Below are positions 18,205 through 26,989 of a stretch of DNA of 64,000 bases, piece by piece. A program made the position numbers and the translations under genes. Source of the stretch: Conyzicola nivalis (lineage in GTDB: Bacteria > Actinomycetota > Actinomycetes > Actinomycetales > Microbacteriaceae); contig NZ_BMGB01000001.1 in NCBI RefSeq assembly GCF_014639655.1, forward strand, positions 248,001-312,000, written 5' to 3'. Below the pieces are notes generated by a model that worked only from the letters and a program-made list of their open reading frames with translations, made no database searches and was not told the origin of the DNA. Every line of letters starts with the position of its first letter. The first letter of the stretch is position 1.

Positions 18205-19410
18205 TCACGCGGCGAGGAGCCGTGCGAGGTGCGCGCCGACGGCCGCGTCTTCGATGAGGAAGCCGTCGTGGCCGAAGTCGGAGCTGATGACGGTGGCCCG
18301 GGTGCCGTCGATGTTTCCCGGCACGTGCTTCGCGATGAGCAACTGTCCGTCGACGGGGAACAGCCGGTCGCTGTCGATGCCGAGCACGAGCGTCTTCGCG
18401 GTGATGCGCTGCAGTGCGGCCGTGATTCCGCCGCGGTCGCGGCCGATGTCGTGCGAATTCATGGCCTCGACGAGGGTGATATAGCTGTTCGCGTCGAAGC
18501 GGCGCGAGAACTTGTTGCCGTGGAAGTCGAGGTAGCTCTCCACCGCGTACCGGCCGCCGCCGCCGAGCGGACTGAGGCCACTCTGCCAGCTGCGTTCGAA
18601 GCGGTCGTTGAGCTCGTGGGGGGAGCGGTAGTTGAGCAGCGCCATACGTCGGGCGAGCGCGAGGCCGCGGTGCGGGCCCTCGCCGTCGGCGGCGTCGTAG
18701 TAGTCGCCGTCGGCGAACGTCGGGTCCATACGCACGGCCTCGATCTGCACGAAATTCAGTGCGATCTGGTCGGCCTGGCTCGTCGGCGGTGCGGCGAGGA
18801 CCGCGACCCGGTCGAGCAGCTCGGGATAGCCGACCGCCCACTCGAGGGCCTGCATTCCCCCCATCGACCCGCCGATCACGACCGCCCAGCGTTCGACGCC
18901 GATTGCGGCCGAGAACGCGACCTGCGCCGCCACCTGGTCTCGGATCGTGATGAACGGGAAGTCGGCCGCCCACTCGCGTCCCAGAAGGGAATGCGATGCC
19001 GGACCGGTGGAACCCTGACATCCCCCGAGCATGTTCGGCGCGACCACGAACCACTCGTCGGTGTCGATCGCTTTTCCCGGACCGATGTTTCCCGACCACC
19101 AGCCGGCGGTGGGGTGCCCGGGGCCGGGGAGCCCGACGACGTGGCTGTCGCCCGTGAGGGCGTGCAGCACGAGCACCGCGTTCGAGCGGTCGGCGTTCAG
19201 CGTGCCCCACGATTCGTAGGCGATGCGCACGGAGGGGAGCTGGCCGCCGCGCTCGAGCTGCAGCGCGCCCACGTTCACGAATCGGCGGTCGCCCACCGGG
19301 TCGCCCTCCCGCCAGGCACCCGTCGCCGAGGGCTTGCCGATCATAAAACGCCGGTCGGCTTCGGTGATGATCGTCGAGGGCACTGTGTCTTCGGGTGTCT
19401 GCCAGTCCAT
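18205..19410 (-). CDS. metX: Homoserine O-acetyltransferase
   Basis: A 401-residue alpha/beta-hydrolase enzyme that acetylates homoserine with acetyl-CoA, the first committed step of direct-sulfhydrylation methionine synthesis. The nucleophile elbow is GGSMGG with Ser182; the acid is in GIDSDRLFP and the catalytic His in FGHDGFL near the C-terminus. VLHALTGDSHV and LGGCQGSTGP are family signatures. It lies 43 bp downstream of metY on the same strand, so the two form a methionine operon. No riboswitch is obvious in the leader. Confidence 0.95.
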   Translation of the reverse strand: MDWQTPEDTVPSTIITEADRRFMIGKPSATGAWREGDPVGDRRFVNVGALQLERGGQLPSVRIAYESWGTLNADRSNAVLVLHALTGDSHVVGLPGPGHPTAGWWSGNIGPGKAIDTDEWFVVAPNMLGGCQGSTGPASHSLLGREWAADFPFITIRDQVAAQVAFSAAIGVERWAVVIGGSMGGMQALEWAVGYPELLDRVAVLAAPPTSQADQIALNFVQIEAVRMDPTFADGDYYDAADGEGPHRGLALARRMALLNYRSPHELNDRFERSWQSGLSPLGGGGRYAVESYLDFHGNKFSRRFDANSYITLVEAMNSHDIGRDRGGITAALQRITAKTLVLGIDSDRLFPVDGQLLIAKHVPGNIDGTRATVISSDFGHDGFLIEDAAVGAHLARLLAA

Positions 19411-19453
19411 GTTCTAGCCAGTATCGCCAAGATCGGCGACCGCGGACGCTTTG

Positions 19454-20773
19454 TTACGCGAGGGCGTTCGACGCGGCCGCGGCGGCACGCGCCGCGTCGA
19501 AGCCGGCCTGCAGGTCGGCGAGGATGTCGTCGATGTTCTCGATGCCCACCGAGAGCCGAACGAGGCCCGGCGTCACGCCGGCCGTGAGCTGCTGCTCGGG
19601 TGTGAGCTGCGAGTGGGTCGTCGAGGCGGGGTGGATGATGAGGCTGCGCACGTCGCCGATGTTCGCGACGTGGCTGAACAAGGTGACGCTGTCCACGAGG
19701 GTCCGGCCCGCGTCGACACCGCCCTTGAGTTCGAAGGAGAGCACGCCGCCCACGCCCTTGGGGGCGTACTTGCCGGCGGCTTCGAACCACGGGCTGGTCG
19801 GGAGACCCGAGTAGTTCACCGAGGCGACGTCGTCGTGGCGGTCGAGCCACTCCGCGACCGCCTGGGCATTGGCGACGTGACGCTCGACGCGCAGGCTCAG
19901 CGTCTCGATGCCCTGGATGAGGCTGAAGGCGCTGTCGGGCGAGATCGAGGAGCCGAAGTCGCGCAGCAGCTGCACCCGCGCCTTGATGATGTATGCGAGC
20001 GGGTCGCCGACCGCCGCGGTGAAGCTGGCGCCGTGGTAGCTCGGGTCGGGCTCGGTGAGGCCCGGGAACTTCTCGACGTTCTTGCTCCACTCGAAGGTGC
20101 CGCCGTCGACGATGACGCCGCCGATCACCGTGCCGTGGCCGCCGAGGTACTTGGTCGCGGAGTGCACCACGATGTCGGCACCGAACTCGAACGGGCGGAT
20201 GAGGTACGGCGTGGCGATCGTGTTGTCCACGATGAGCGGCACGCCGTGCTCGTGGGCGACGCTCGCTACGAGGGAGATGTCGAGGATGTTGATCTTCGGG
20301 TTGCCGACCGTCTCGGCGTAGAAGAGCTTGGTGTTGGGGCGGACGGCGTCGGCCCACGCCTGCGCGTCGTCCTGGTCCTCGACGAAGGTGGTCTCGATGC
20401 CCAGCTTCGCGAGCGTGTACTTGAACAGGTTGTAGGTACCGCCGTAGATCGACGACGACGAGACGATGTGGTCGCCCGCCTGCGCGATGTTCAGCACCGC
20501 GAAGGCCTCGGCGGCCTGGCCCGAGGCGACGAGCAGCGCGGCCGTGCCGCCTTCGAGGGCGGCGATGCGCTCTTCGACCACGGCCTGCGTGGGGTTCTGG
20601 ATGCGCGTGTAGATGTTTCCGAATTCGGCGAGCGCGAAGAGGTTCTTCGCGTGCTCGGAATTGTTGAAGACGTAGGACGTGGTCTTGTAGATCGGTGTCG
20701 CGCGGGCGTTGGTGACGGGGTCGGGGGCCGCGCCCGAGTGGATCTGCTTGGTTTCGAACTTCCAGTCGCTCAT
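19454..20773 (-). CDS. metY: O-acetylhomoserine sulfhydrylase
   Basis: A 439-residue PLP enzyme of the Cys/Met metabolism family. It makes homocysteine from O-acetylhomoserine and sulfide. The PLP lysine is Lys208 in VHSATKYLGGHG, and YTRIQNPT near residue 55 is the family N-terminal signature. The length matches the MetY branch rather than the ~390-residue cystathionine synthases. The ATG at 20773 is chosen over the longer frame because the family N-terminus (FETKQIHSG) follows and TAGGCT lies 7 nt upstream. It is followed by metX. Confidence 0.95.
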   Translation of the reverse strand: MSDWKFETKQIHSGAAPDPVTNARATPIYKTTSYVFNNSEHAKNLFALAEFGNIYTRIQNPTQAVVEERIAALEGGTAALLVASGQAAEAFAVLNIAQAGDHIVSSSSIYGGTYNLFKYTLAKLGIETTFVEDQDDAQAWADAVRPNTKLFYAETVGNPKINILDISLVASVAHEHGVPLIVDNTIATPYLIRPFEFGADIVVHSATKYLGGHGTVIGGVIVDGGTFEWSKNVEKFPGLTEPDPSYHGASFTAAVGDPLAYIIKARVQLLRDFGSSISPDSAFSLIQGIETLSLRVERHVANAQAVAEWLDRHDDVASVNYSGLPTSPWFEAAGKYAPKGVGGVLSFELKGGVDAGRTLVDSVTLFSHVANIGDVRSLIIHPASTTHSQLTPEQQLTAGVTPGLVRLSVGIENIDDILADLQAGFDAARAAAAASNALA

Positions 20774-20780
20774 GGCAGAG

Positions 20781-20786
20781 AGCCTA
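20781..20786 (-). promoter_or_regulatory. -10 hexamer TAGGCT of metY-metX
   Basis: Lies 7 nt before the metY ATG; leaderless-type. Confidence 0.45.
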
Positions 20787-20844
20787 TGAACGTGCCCGCG
20801 GCCGGGCAACGGTGCGAGACACACGGCGTAACCGAAGGGCGATG

Positions 20845-20861
20845 CCTGAGCCTGTCGAAGG
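20845..20861. repeat. Solo copy of the CCTGAGCCTGTCGAAGG repeat
   Basis: A single half of the dispersed repeat seen as hairpins at 1314 and 9301, here between divergent metY and padR. Confidence 0.6.
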
Positions 20862-20862
20862 C

Positions 20863-20894
20863 TTGCAACACGCGACTACTCATGCGAGAGTAGT
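20863..20894 (+). promoter_or_regulatory. padR promoter with palindromic operator
   Basis: TTGCAA (20863-20868), 17-bp spacer, GAGAGT (20886-20891), then 6 nt to the ATG. A perfect palindrome ACTACTC-N6-GAGTAGT (20875-20894) covers the spacer and -10, as expected for a self-repressing PadR. Confidence 0.65.
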
Positions 20895-20897
20895 GCC

Positions 20898-21467
20898 ATG
20901 TCCTCCGTGCGCCTCTACATCCTCGGTGCGCTCGCGGTGGAGGGACCCATGCACGGCCACCAGTTGCGTCTCCTGGCCGAGAAGGAGCACGTGCACTACT
21001 GGACCGACATCTCCGTCGGCTCCCTGTACGGCGTGATCAAACGGCTCGCCGCCGAGGGTCTCATCACCGAACTGAGGGTCGAGCGCGAGGGCAACTACCC
21101 CGAGCGCCAGGTCTACGAGATCTCGGCCGCCGGCCGGGAGGCGCTCGCCGTGCTGCGTCTCGACGGCCTGAGCACGGTCGTGTTCCGGCCCGACCCCTTC
21201 GACCTGGCGATGTCCCGCCTCGACCCGGAGAGCATCGACACCGTGGAAGCGACCCTGCGCGGCCGGGTGGAGACACTCGGGGCCATGCTCGCCGAGAGCG
21301 AGGCCCAGCGCGCCAGGGCCGACCAGTACCTCACAGCCAACGAGCGCTTCGTGCTGTCCCACAAGTCGGTCAGGCTCCGCGCCGAAATCGACTGGCACAA
21401 CGCGCTCATCTCCGAACTTCCCCGAATCATCGCCGACGAATCGGCTCGAACGAAAGCCTCCTCATGA
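20898..21467 (+). CDS. PadR-family transcriptional repressor
   Basis: A 189-residue PadR protein. The winged helix (about 8-80) includes ALAVEGPMHGHQLRLL and VSVGSLYGVIKRLAAEGLI, followed by a C-terminal helical dimerisation domain. Such proteins release a short palindrome when they bind phenolics or drugs. The operator candidate overlaps its own promoter, and the gene overlaps an efflux pump gene by 4 bp (ATGA), so it most likely controls that pump and itself. The message is probably leaderless. Confidence 0.9.
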   Translation: MSSVRLYILGALAVEGPMHGHQLRLLAEKEHVHYWTDISVGSLYGVIKRLAAEGLITELRVEREGNYPERQVYEISAAGREALAVLRLDGLSTVVFRPDPFDLAMSRLDPESIDTVEATLRGRVETLGAMLAESEAQRARADQYLTANERFVLSHKSVRLRAEIDWHNALISELPRIIADESARTKASS

Positions 21468-22963
21468 CCACACTTCCCGCCCAGGCAACGGCCCCGACCA
21501 TTCCCAAGCGCGCCTGGCAGGCACTCATCGTGCTGCTCGCCGGCATGTTCATCGCGCTGCTCGACACCACCATCGTGAACGTCGCACTCCCGAGCATCCG
21601 CACCTCTCTCGACGCTTCCGAGGCGACGCTGTCCTGGATCATCTCCGGCTACGCGCTCTCGTTCGGCCTCGTCCTCATCCCCGCCGGCCGCCTCGGCGAC
21701 CGCATCGGCCACAAGTGGGTGTTCTTCACCGGCCTCGCCCTCTTCACCGCGGCCAGCGTCGCCTGCGGCCTGGCCCAGAACGACGTGCAGCTCATCGTCG
21801 CGCGCGTCGTGCAGGGCTTCGCCGGCGGCATCTTCCTGCCGGCCGTGACCGCGTTCATCCAGCTGCTCTTCCCCGCCCAGTCCCGCGGCAAGGCCTTCGC
21901 GATCATGGGCGCCGTCATCGGTGTCTCGACCGCCCTCGGCCCGATCATCGGCGGCCTCATCATCGAGGCGTTCGGCGAGGAGAACGGCTGGCGCCTCGTC
22001 TTCGGCGTCAACCTGCCGATCGGCATCGTCGCCCTCATCGCCGCCGCGATCCTGCTTCCGAACGGGGCCGACCTCAAGGCGGCCAAGGGGGCCAAGTCGG
22101 GCATCGACGTCATCGGGCTCGTGCTGCTGTCGGCGGCGCTGATCGCGCTGCTCGTGCCGCTGATCGAGGGCGAAGACCAGGGCTGGCCGCTCTGGACGTA
22201 CCTCACGCTCGTCGCCGGTGTACTGCTCGTCGTCGCCTTCGCCTTCTGGGAGATCTCGTACACGAAGCGCGGCCTCAGCCCGCTCGTGCCGCCGCGGCTG
22301 TTCAGCCACCCGGCGTTCACCGGGGGCACGATTCTCGCCCTCGTCTACTTCGCAGCCTTCACCAGCATCTTCTTCGTGATCTCGCTGCTCTGGCAGTCGG
22401 GTCTCGGCCACACCGCGCTGGAGTCGGGACTCGTCTCGATCCCGTTCGCGATCGGCTCGATCATCGGGTCGTCGCAGAGCAACCGGCTCACCGCGCGACT
22501 CGGTCGCACCGTGCTCGTCATCGGTGTGACGCTCCTCTCCGTCGGACTCATCACGGTCTTCGTGCTCTTGCTCACCGTGCCTGGCGTCGACCTGACCAAC
22601 TGGATGCTGCTGCTTCCCCTCCTCGTCGCGGGCCTCGGAAACGGGCTGTTCATCGCCCCGAACGCGCAGTTCATCGTGGCCACCGTCGACCGCTCCGAGG
22701 CGGGAGGCGCGAGCGGCGTCATCGGCGTGATGCAGCGCATCGGTAGCGCCGTGGGCATCGCGGTGGTCGGCAGCGTGCTGTTCGCCGGTATCGCGAACGC
22801 CAACATCACGGGACCCGACGACGTCGCGCAGGCGTTCACCGACGCCGCGGCCTGGGCGATCGGACTGAGCGCCGCCCTCAGTGTCGTGGCGCTCGTACTG
22901 GTCTTCGCGCTGCCGAAGTCCGTGTCATCCGGCCACGGCCCGGCGGCGCCACCCGCCGACTAG
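21464..22963 (+). CDS. MFS multidrug transporter, DHA2/EmrB-QacA type
   Basis: A 499-residue, 14-TM exporter. The N-terminus has LLDTTIVNVALPSI, the DHA2 signature, and the inter-helix motif GRLGDRIGHK. It uses the proton gradient to export drugs or toxic metabolites. Translation is coupled to padR by an ATGA overlap, so export capacity rises when PadR is relieved. Its TAG stop shares the tetranucleotide CTAG (22960-22963) with the stop of the convergent acyltransferase. Confidence 0.92.
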   Translation: MTTLPAQATAPTIPKRAWQALIVLLAGMFIALLDTTIVNVALPSIRTSLDASEATLSWIISGYALSFGLVLIPAGRLGDRIGHKWVFFTGLALFTAASVACGLAQNDVQLIVARVVQGFAGGIFLPAVTAFIQLLFPAQSRGKAFAIMGAVIGVSTALGPIIGGLIIEAFGEENGWRLVFGVNLPIGIVALIAAAILLPNGADLKAAKGAKSGIDVIGLVLLSAALIALLVPLIEGEDQGWPLWTYLTLVAGVLLVVAFAFWEISYTKRGLSPLVPPRLFSHPAFTGGTILALVYFAAFTSIFFVISLLWQSGLGHTALESGLVSIPFAIGSIIGSSQSNRLTARLGRTVLVIGVTLLSVGLITVFVLLLTVPGVDLTNWMLLLPLLVAGLGNGLFIAPNAQFIVATVDRSEAGGASGVIGVMQRIGSAVGIAVVGSVLFAGIANANITGPDDVAQAFTDAAAWAIGLSAALSVVALVLVFALPKSVSSGHGPAAPPAD

Positions 22964-24102
22964 GGCTCTCGACGAGCGGTGGGGCCGGTGCGCGTCTCGC
23001 GCGGCGGCCCCTCGGGCGGTGTGCGGAACGCCGTCTGGTCGGCGAACAACCAGCGCGGCTTCGGCTCGATGATCGGGCGGAAGACCCGCCGCACGATCGG
23101 CGCCGACAGCGCGATCGAGATCGCCACGCAGGCGAAGACCACGCTGAGCAGCCAGACCGCCGAGGTGTGCTCGTCCTTGAGGATCCCGGTCTCCCGAAGC
23201 GGGTAGAGGATGAAGCTGTGCAGCAGGTAGACGTACATCGTCGAGGTGCCGAAGGCGGTGATCCAGGTCTCGCGCCGCGGGATCAGCGCGAAGACCGCCC
23301 CCGTGAGCAGGACCGCCAGCGCGATCAGCGCCAGCCGCACGGCACCGGCCCACCACTCGCCCTCGCCGAGTCCGCTGTACGAGTCGTCGTAGAAGAACCA
23401 GAAGCGCAGGTCGATAGCGCGCCACAGGTTGATGTTGCCGCCGACGACAGCGAGCCACGCGCCGAGTACGGCGACGGCGAGCACGCGCATCCACCAGCCG
23501 TTCGCTACGCGGCGCCAGCGGTCGACGACGCCCCACTCGTTGAGCTTCCAGCCGAGCACGAAGAAGGGCAGGATGCCGATGGCGCGCGACAGCGAGAAGG
23601 TGCTGTCGACGTTGCCGAGGTAGCCGACGCCGACCGACAGGATCACGGCGATGAGCAGCGGGTATTTCAGCAGCGCGAGGTAGGGCAGCACGAGCCGGAA
23701 GATGCCGAGCGCGAGCAGAAACCACAGCGTCCAGCTCGGCTGTGTGGGGTTGAACTCGCGCTTGCCCTCGACGAGAAACTGCACGAGGGTCCAGATCGAC
23801 TCCATGATCACGTAGGGGACGATGATGTCGGTGATGACCCTCGTCATTTGGCGGGCGTTCGGCGAACCGGGACGCGAGAAGTAGCCGCTGATGATAGCGA
23901 ACGCGGGCATGTGGAACGCGTAGATGAACAGGTAGACGATCAGCGCGTTGTCCGAGTCGGCGGTGAGCCGCTGGATACCGTGACCGACCACCACGAGGGT
24001 GACGCAGAGAAAGCGGGCGTTGTCCCAGAACGGCACCCGCTCTTTCGCTGCGCCCGATCGGCCGACGGCGGGCGTGGCAGTCGGCGGCATCGTGGCTGTC
24101 AT
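22960..24102 (-). CDS. Acyltransferase-3 family membrane protein
   Basis: A 380-residue, about ten-TM protein of the acyltransferase_3 family. RVPFWDNARFLCVTLVVVGHG at the N-terminus carries the conserved early His, and FYAFHMPAFAIISGYF-type residues follow. It resembles fucose 4-O-acetyltransferase and OPG-succinyl-type enzymes that acylate cell-surface glycans; the substrate is unknown. It is divergent to the SDR gene with a 32-bp gap. TACACT lies 7 nt before the ATG. The C-terminal tail is basic and Pro-rich. Confidence 0.85.
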   Translation of the reverse strand: MTATMPPTATPAVGRSGAAKERVPFWDNARFLCVTLVVVGHGIQRLTADSDNALIVYLFIYAFHMPAFAIISGYFSRPGSPNARQMTRVITDIIVPYVIMESIWTLVQFLVEGKREFNPTQPSWTLWFLLALGIFRLVLPYLALLKYPLLIAVILSVGVGYLGNVDSTFSLSRAIGILPFFVLGWKLNEWGVVDRWRRVANGWWMRVLAVAVLGAWLAVVGGNINLWRAIDLRFWFFYDDSYSGLGEGEWWAGAVRLALIALAVLLTGAVFALIPRRETWITAFGTSTMYVYLLHSFILYPLRETGILKDEHTSAVWLLSVVFACVAISIALSAPIVRRVFRPIIEPKPRWLFADQTAFRTPPEGPPRETRTGPTARREP

Positions 24103-24109
24103 TCGTGCC

Positions 24110-24128
24110 AGTGTAGCGACGGTACTTT
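24110..24128. promoter_or_regulatory. Back-to-back -10 hexamers of two divergent genes
   Basis: TACACT on the minus strand (24110-24115) and TACTTT on the plus strand (24123-24128) lie 7 and 6 nt from their ATGs inside a 32-bp gap. Confidence 0.5.
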
Positions 24129-24134
24129 TGGATC

Positions 24135-24911
24135 ATGAATCCTCGACGCGTTGTAGTGACCGGTGCCAGCTCGGGAATCGGAGCCGCCACCGTGCGCCTC
24201 TTCCGCGAACACGGTTGGGAGGTCGTGGGGGTCGCCCGTCGTGCCGACCGGCTCGAGGCGCTCGCCGCCGAGACCGGCGCGCGGGTGTTCGTCGCCGACC
24301 TCACCGTGCAGGCGGAGGTCGACGCGCTGCGTGACTTCGTCGCCGGCCTCGGGCCGGTGCACGCCCTCGTCAACAACGCCGGCGGCGCCTTCGGCCTGGC
24401 CTCGGTCGAGGAGGGCAGCGCTGAGGACTGGATCCGCATGTTCGACGTCAACGTCGTCGCGGTCAAGCGCGTCACGTCGGCCTTCCTGCCGCTGTTGCGC
24501 CTTGCGGCCGCGGATGTCGACGGTGTCGACATCGTCACCGTCACGTCGATTGCCGGCCACGTCGCCTACGAGGGCGGAGGCGGGTACAACGCGGCGAAAT
24601 TCGCCGCCCACGCACTGATGGCGGTGCTGCGCCTCGAGCTCGCGGGCGAGCCGATCCGCGTGATCGAGGTGGCGCCCGGCATGGTGAAGACCGAGGAGTT
24701 CTCTCTCGTGCGCTTCGGCGGCGACCAGGCGAAAGCCGACGCGGTCTACGACAACGTGGCCGACCCGCTCGTCGCGGAAGACATCGCCGAGTCGATCGTG
24801 CACGCCGTCGAGCTGCCGTCCCACGTGAACCTCGACCTCGTCACGGTCAAACCCGTCGCCCAGGCCGCGCCGCACAAGGTGATCCGGGGCGGGTTGAAGC
24901 CGCGGGCCTAG
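24135..24911 (+). CDS. SDR-family NAD(P)-dependent oxidoreductase
   Basis: A 258-residue classical short-chain dehydrogenase. Rossmann motif TGASSGIG at 9-16, NNAGG near 85, catalytic Ser in VTSIAGH and YxxxK as YNAAK. It resembles the YdfG/serine dehydrogenase subgroup (NADP-dependent 3-hydroxy acid dehydrogenases), but the substrate is not fixed by sequence. It probably forms a single-gene unit. Its stop shares CTAG with the convergent MFS gene. Confidence 0.88.
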   Translation: MNPRRVVVTGASSGIGAATVRLFREHGWEVVGVARRADRLEALAAETGARVFVADLTVQAEVDALRDFVAGLGPVHALVNNAGGAFGLASVEEGSAEDWIRMFDVNVVAVKRVTSAFLPLLRLAAADVDGVDIVTVTSIAGHVAYEGGGGYNAAKFAAHALMAVLRLELAGEPIRVIEVAPGMVKTEEFSLVRFGGDQAKADAVYDNVADPLVAEDIAESIVHAVELPSHVNLDLVTVKPVAQAAPHKVIRGGLKPRA

Positions 24912-26383
24912 CCGCCGATCGGAGTCACGGGCAGCGCTTCTTCCGCCTCGACGTCGTCGTCGCCGAACGCGAACCTCGGCACGAGGAACAGCAGCACTGC
25001 GGCGAGCAGCGCGCCCGCGCCGCAGACGGCGAACACGGTGAGGTAGCCGGCCAGGCTCGAGGCGCTGCTGCCGACCGCCTGCACGGCGCCCGCGGCGAGC
25101 AGCACGGCGAAGACGGATGACGCGAAGGAGCCGCCGATCGTCTTGGTGGTGTTGGTGAGCGCGGTCGCGATGCCGGTCTGCCCGCGCGGCGCCGCGGCCG
25201 CCGCGGCGGAGGGTAGCGCCGCGACGAGAGCACCCGACCCGATACCCGCGACGACCATGTTCGTGAACACCTGCGCCGCCGTGTCGTGGAACGGCAGGAA
25301 GAGGAAATACCCCGCCGCGACCAGGAACGCCGCGACGATGAGCGTGATGCGCGGCGTCGACAGCCGGGCGCCGACCGGAAAGAGCACGGCACCCACGATG
25401 AGCGACACGAGGTAGGCGCCGATCAGGTACGAGATGTTCGACGCGTCGAGCGAGAGGCCGAAACCGTTCTCGGCGCGGTCGGTGCCGGCGAAGGTGGAGA
25501 GCGGCGCCTGCGCGCCGAGCAGGCTGATGCCGATGAGGCCGGCGGTGAGCTGCACGGGCCACATGCGCGGCTGCGCCATCACCCGCAGGTCGATCGCGGG
25601 GTCGCTCTGCCGCAGTTCGAACCGCCCCCACGGCACGAACACGGCGACGCCGGCGACCATCAGCGCGTAGACCCACCACGTCCCGGGCCCGTTGATGCGC
25701 AGGAAGGTGAGCCCGGAGGTGATGAGCAGCAGGCCGATGCTGAGCACGCTGAACCCCACCACGTCGAGGGTGCGGCCGGGGAGCGGCTCCGACTCGGGCA
25801 CGCCGAACAGGATGGCGAAGAACACCAGGGTCACCGCGACCGCCGGGATGATCAACGTCAGCGTCACGTTGCCGCCGAGCGCGGTGAATACCCGGCCACC
25901 CGCCAGAGCGCCGACGATCGCGCCGGCCTGCAGGGCCACGACGAGGAATCCGGCGGCCCTGCGCGTGGCCGATGCCGCCGTCGCGGTGCGGCGCCCCCTG
26001 TCGAAGATCAACGCGATCTCGAGCGGCAGCCACACCGTGTAGAAGGCCTGCAGCGACCAGGCCACGAGGAAGCTGGTGAAGTCGCCCGTGAACGCGAGCC
26101 ACCAGGTCGCCCCGGCGGTGAGCACCGTGGAGACCAGCAGGATGCGCTTGTGCCCGAACATGTCGCCGAGCTTCGCGAGAACCGGCACCGACAGGGCCGC
26201 CACGAGCAGTTGTGCGGCCTCGAACCAGTTGAAGTCGGCGTCGCGGATGCCGAGGTGTTCGACGAGGTCGGGGATCAGCGGCACGTAGAACCCCTGGAGG
26301 ATGCCGCTGACCAGTTCGACGAAGAACAGGTAGCCGATGAGACCGAACGTGACCGCACCCGCTCTGCCGCTGAGGATCGTCAT
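24908..26383 (-). CDS. MFS transporter
   Basis: A 491-residue major facilitator with about 14 hydrophobic segments, related to DHA2-type exporters. The inter-helix motif is LAKLGDMFGHKRIL after the second TM. The C-terminal tail is acidic (GDDDVEAEEAL). No adjacent regulator is evident, since the neighbours are an SDR and a phosphoribosyltransferase. TAGCAT lies 6 nt before the ATG, so the transcript is probably leaderless. Substrate unknown. Confidence 0.88.
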   Translation of the reverse strand: MTILSGRAGAVTFGLIGYLFFVELVSGILQGFYVPLIPDLVEHLGIRDADFNWFEAAQLLVAALSVPVLAKLGDMFGHKRILLVSTVLTAGATWWLAFTGDFTSFLVAWSLQAFYTVWLPLEIALIFDRGRRTATAASATRRAAGFLVVALQAGAIVGALAGGRVFTALGGNVTLTLIIPAVAVTLVFFAILFGVPESEPLPGRTLDVVGFSVLSIGLLLITSGLTFLRINGPGTWWVYALMVAGVAVFVPWGRFELRQSDPAIDLRVMAQPRMWPVQLTAGLIGISLLGAQAPLSTFAGTDRAENGFGLSLDASNISYLIGAYLVSLIVGAVLFPVGARLSTPRITLIVAAFLVAAGYFLFLPFHDTAAQVFTNMVVAGIGSGALVAALPSAAAAAAPRGQTGIATALTNTTKTIGGSFASSVFAVLLAAGAVQAVGSSASSLAGYLTVFAVCGAGALLAAVLLFLVPRFAFGDDDVEAEEALPVTPIGG

Positions 26384-26389
26384 GAACGG

Positions 26390-26395
26390 ATGCTA
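26390..26395 (-). promoter_or_regulatory. -10 hexamer TAGCAT of the MFS gene
   Basis: 6 nt before the ATG at 26383; leaderless-type. Confidence 0.45.
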
Positions 26396-26430
26396 GTGGG
26401 TGCGGGGCGGTGCACACCGACCGGGCGGGA

Positions 26431-26436
26431 TAACGT
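26431..26436 (+). promoter_or_regulatory. -10 hexamer TAACGT of the phosphoribosyltransferase operon
   Basis: 7 nt before the ATG at 26444; leaderless-type. Confidence 0.45.
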
Positions 26437-26443
26437 GTTCTCT

Positions 26444-26989
26444 ATGACTTCCCTCGCCTCCGATGTGCCGCCAGCCGCCGAACTCACGCCCGACCGGGAG
26501 GTACTCACCTGGGACCAGTTCGGTGTCGCCTCACGCGAGCTGGCGCGCGAGGTTCTGAAGAGCGGATTTGTGCCGGATGTCGTGGTCGCGATCGCCCGCG
26601 GAGGCCTGCTTCTCGCCGGGTCGATCGCCTACGCGCTCGGGGCGAAGAGCTGCGGGGCCATGAACATCGAGTTCTACACCGGAGTGGGCGAGCGGCTGCC
26701 CGAACCGATCATGCTGCCGCCCATGTTCGACGACTCGACGCTGGACGGGAAGAACGTGTTGCTCGTCGACGACGTCTCCGACTCGGGCCGCACGCTCGCG
26801 ATGGTCGACCAGCTGCTCAAGGCCAGCGGCGCCACGGTGCGCACCGTCGTGCTGTACACGAAGCCGGGCACGGTACACGTGCCGCACTACACGTGGAAGA
26901 ACACCGACCGCTGGATCAACTTCCCCTGGTCGGTTCTCCCGGTCGTCGAGGTCGAGGGCCACGTACACACCAGGGGAGCCGACGCGTGA
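26444..26989 (+). CDS. Purine phosphoribosyltransferase family protein
   Basis: A 181-residue PRTase. The PRPP-binding motif VLLVDDVSDSGRTL lies near residues 105-118, and PDVVVAIARGGLLLAG near 45 is the N-terminal PRTase loop. The length and C-terminus (PHYTWKNTDRWINFPW) resemble xanthine/guanine-type salvage PRTases (Gpt-like). It is the first gene of a tight operon with an S51 peptidase and ung, joined by GTGA and ATGA overlaps. Base salvage next to uracil-DNA repair is a loose functional link. The exact base is uncertain. Confidence 0.85.
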   Translation: MTSLASDVPPAAELTPDREVLTWDQFGVASRELAREVLKSGFVPDVVVAIARGGLLLAGSIAYALGAKSCGAMNIEFYTGVGERLPEPIMLPPMFDDSTLDGKNVLLVDDVSDSGRTLAMVDQLLKASGATVRTVVLYTKPGTVHVPHYTWKNTDRWINFPWSVLPVVEVEGHVHTRGADA

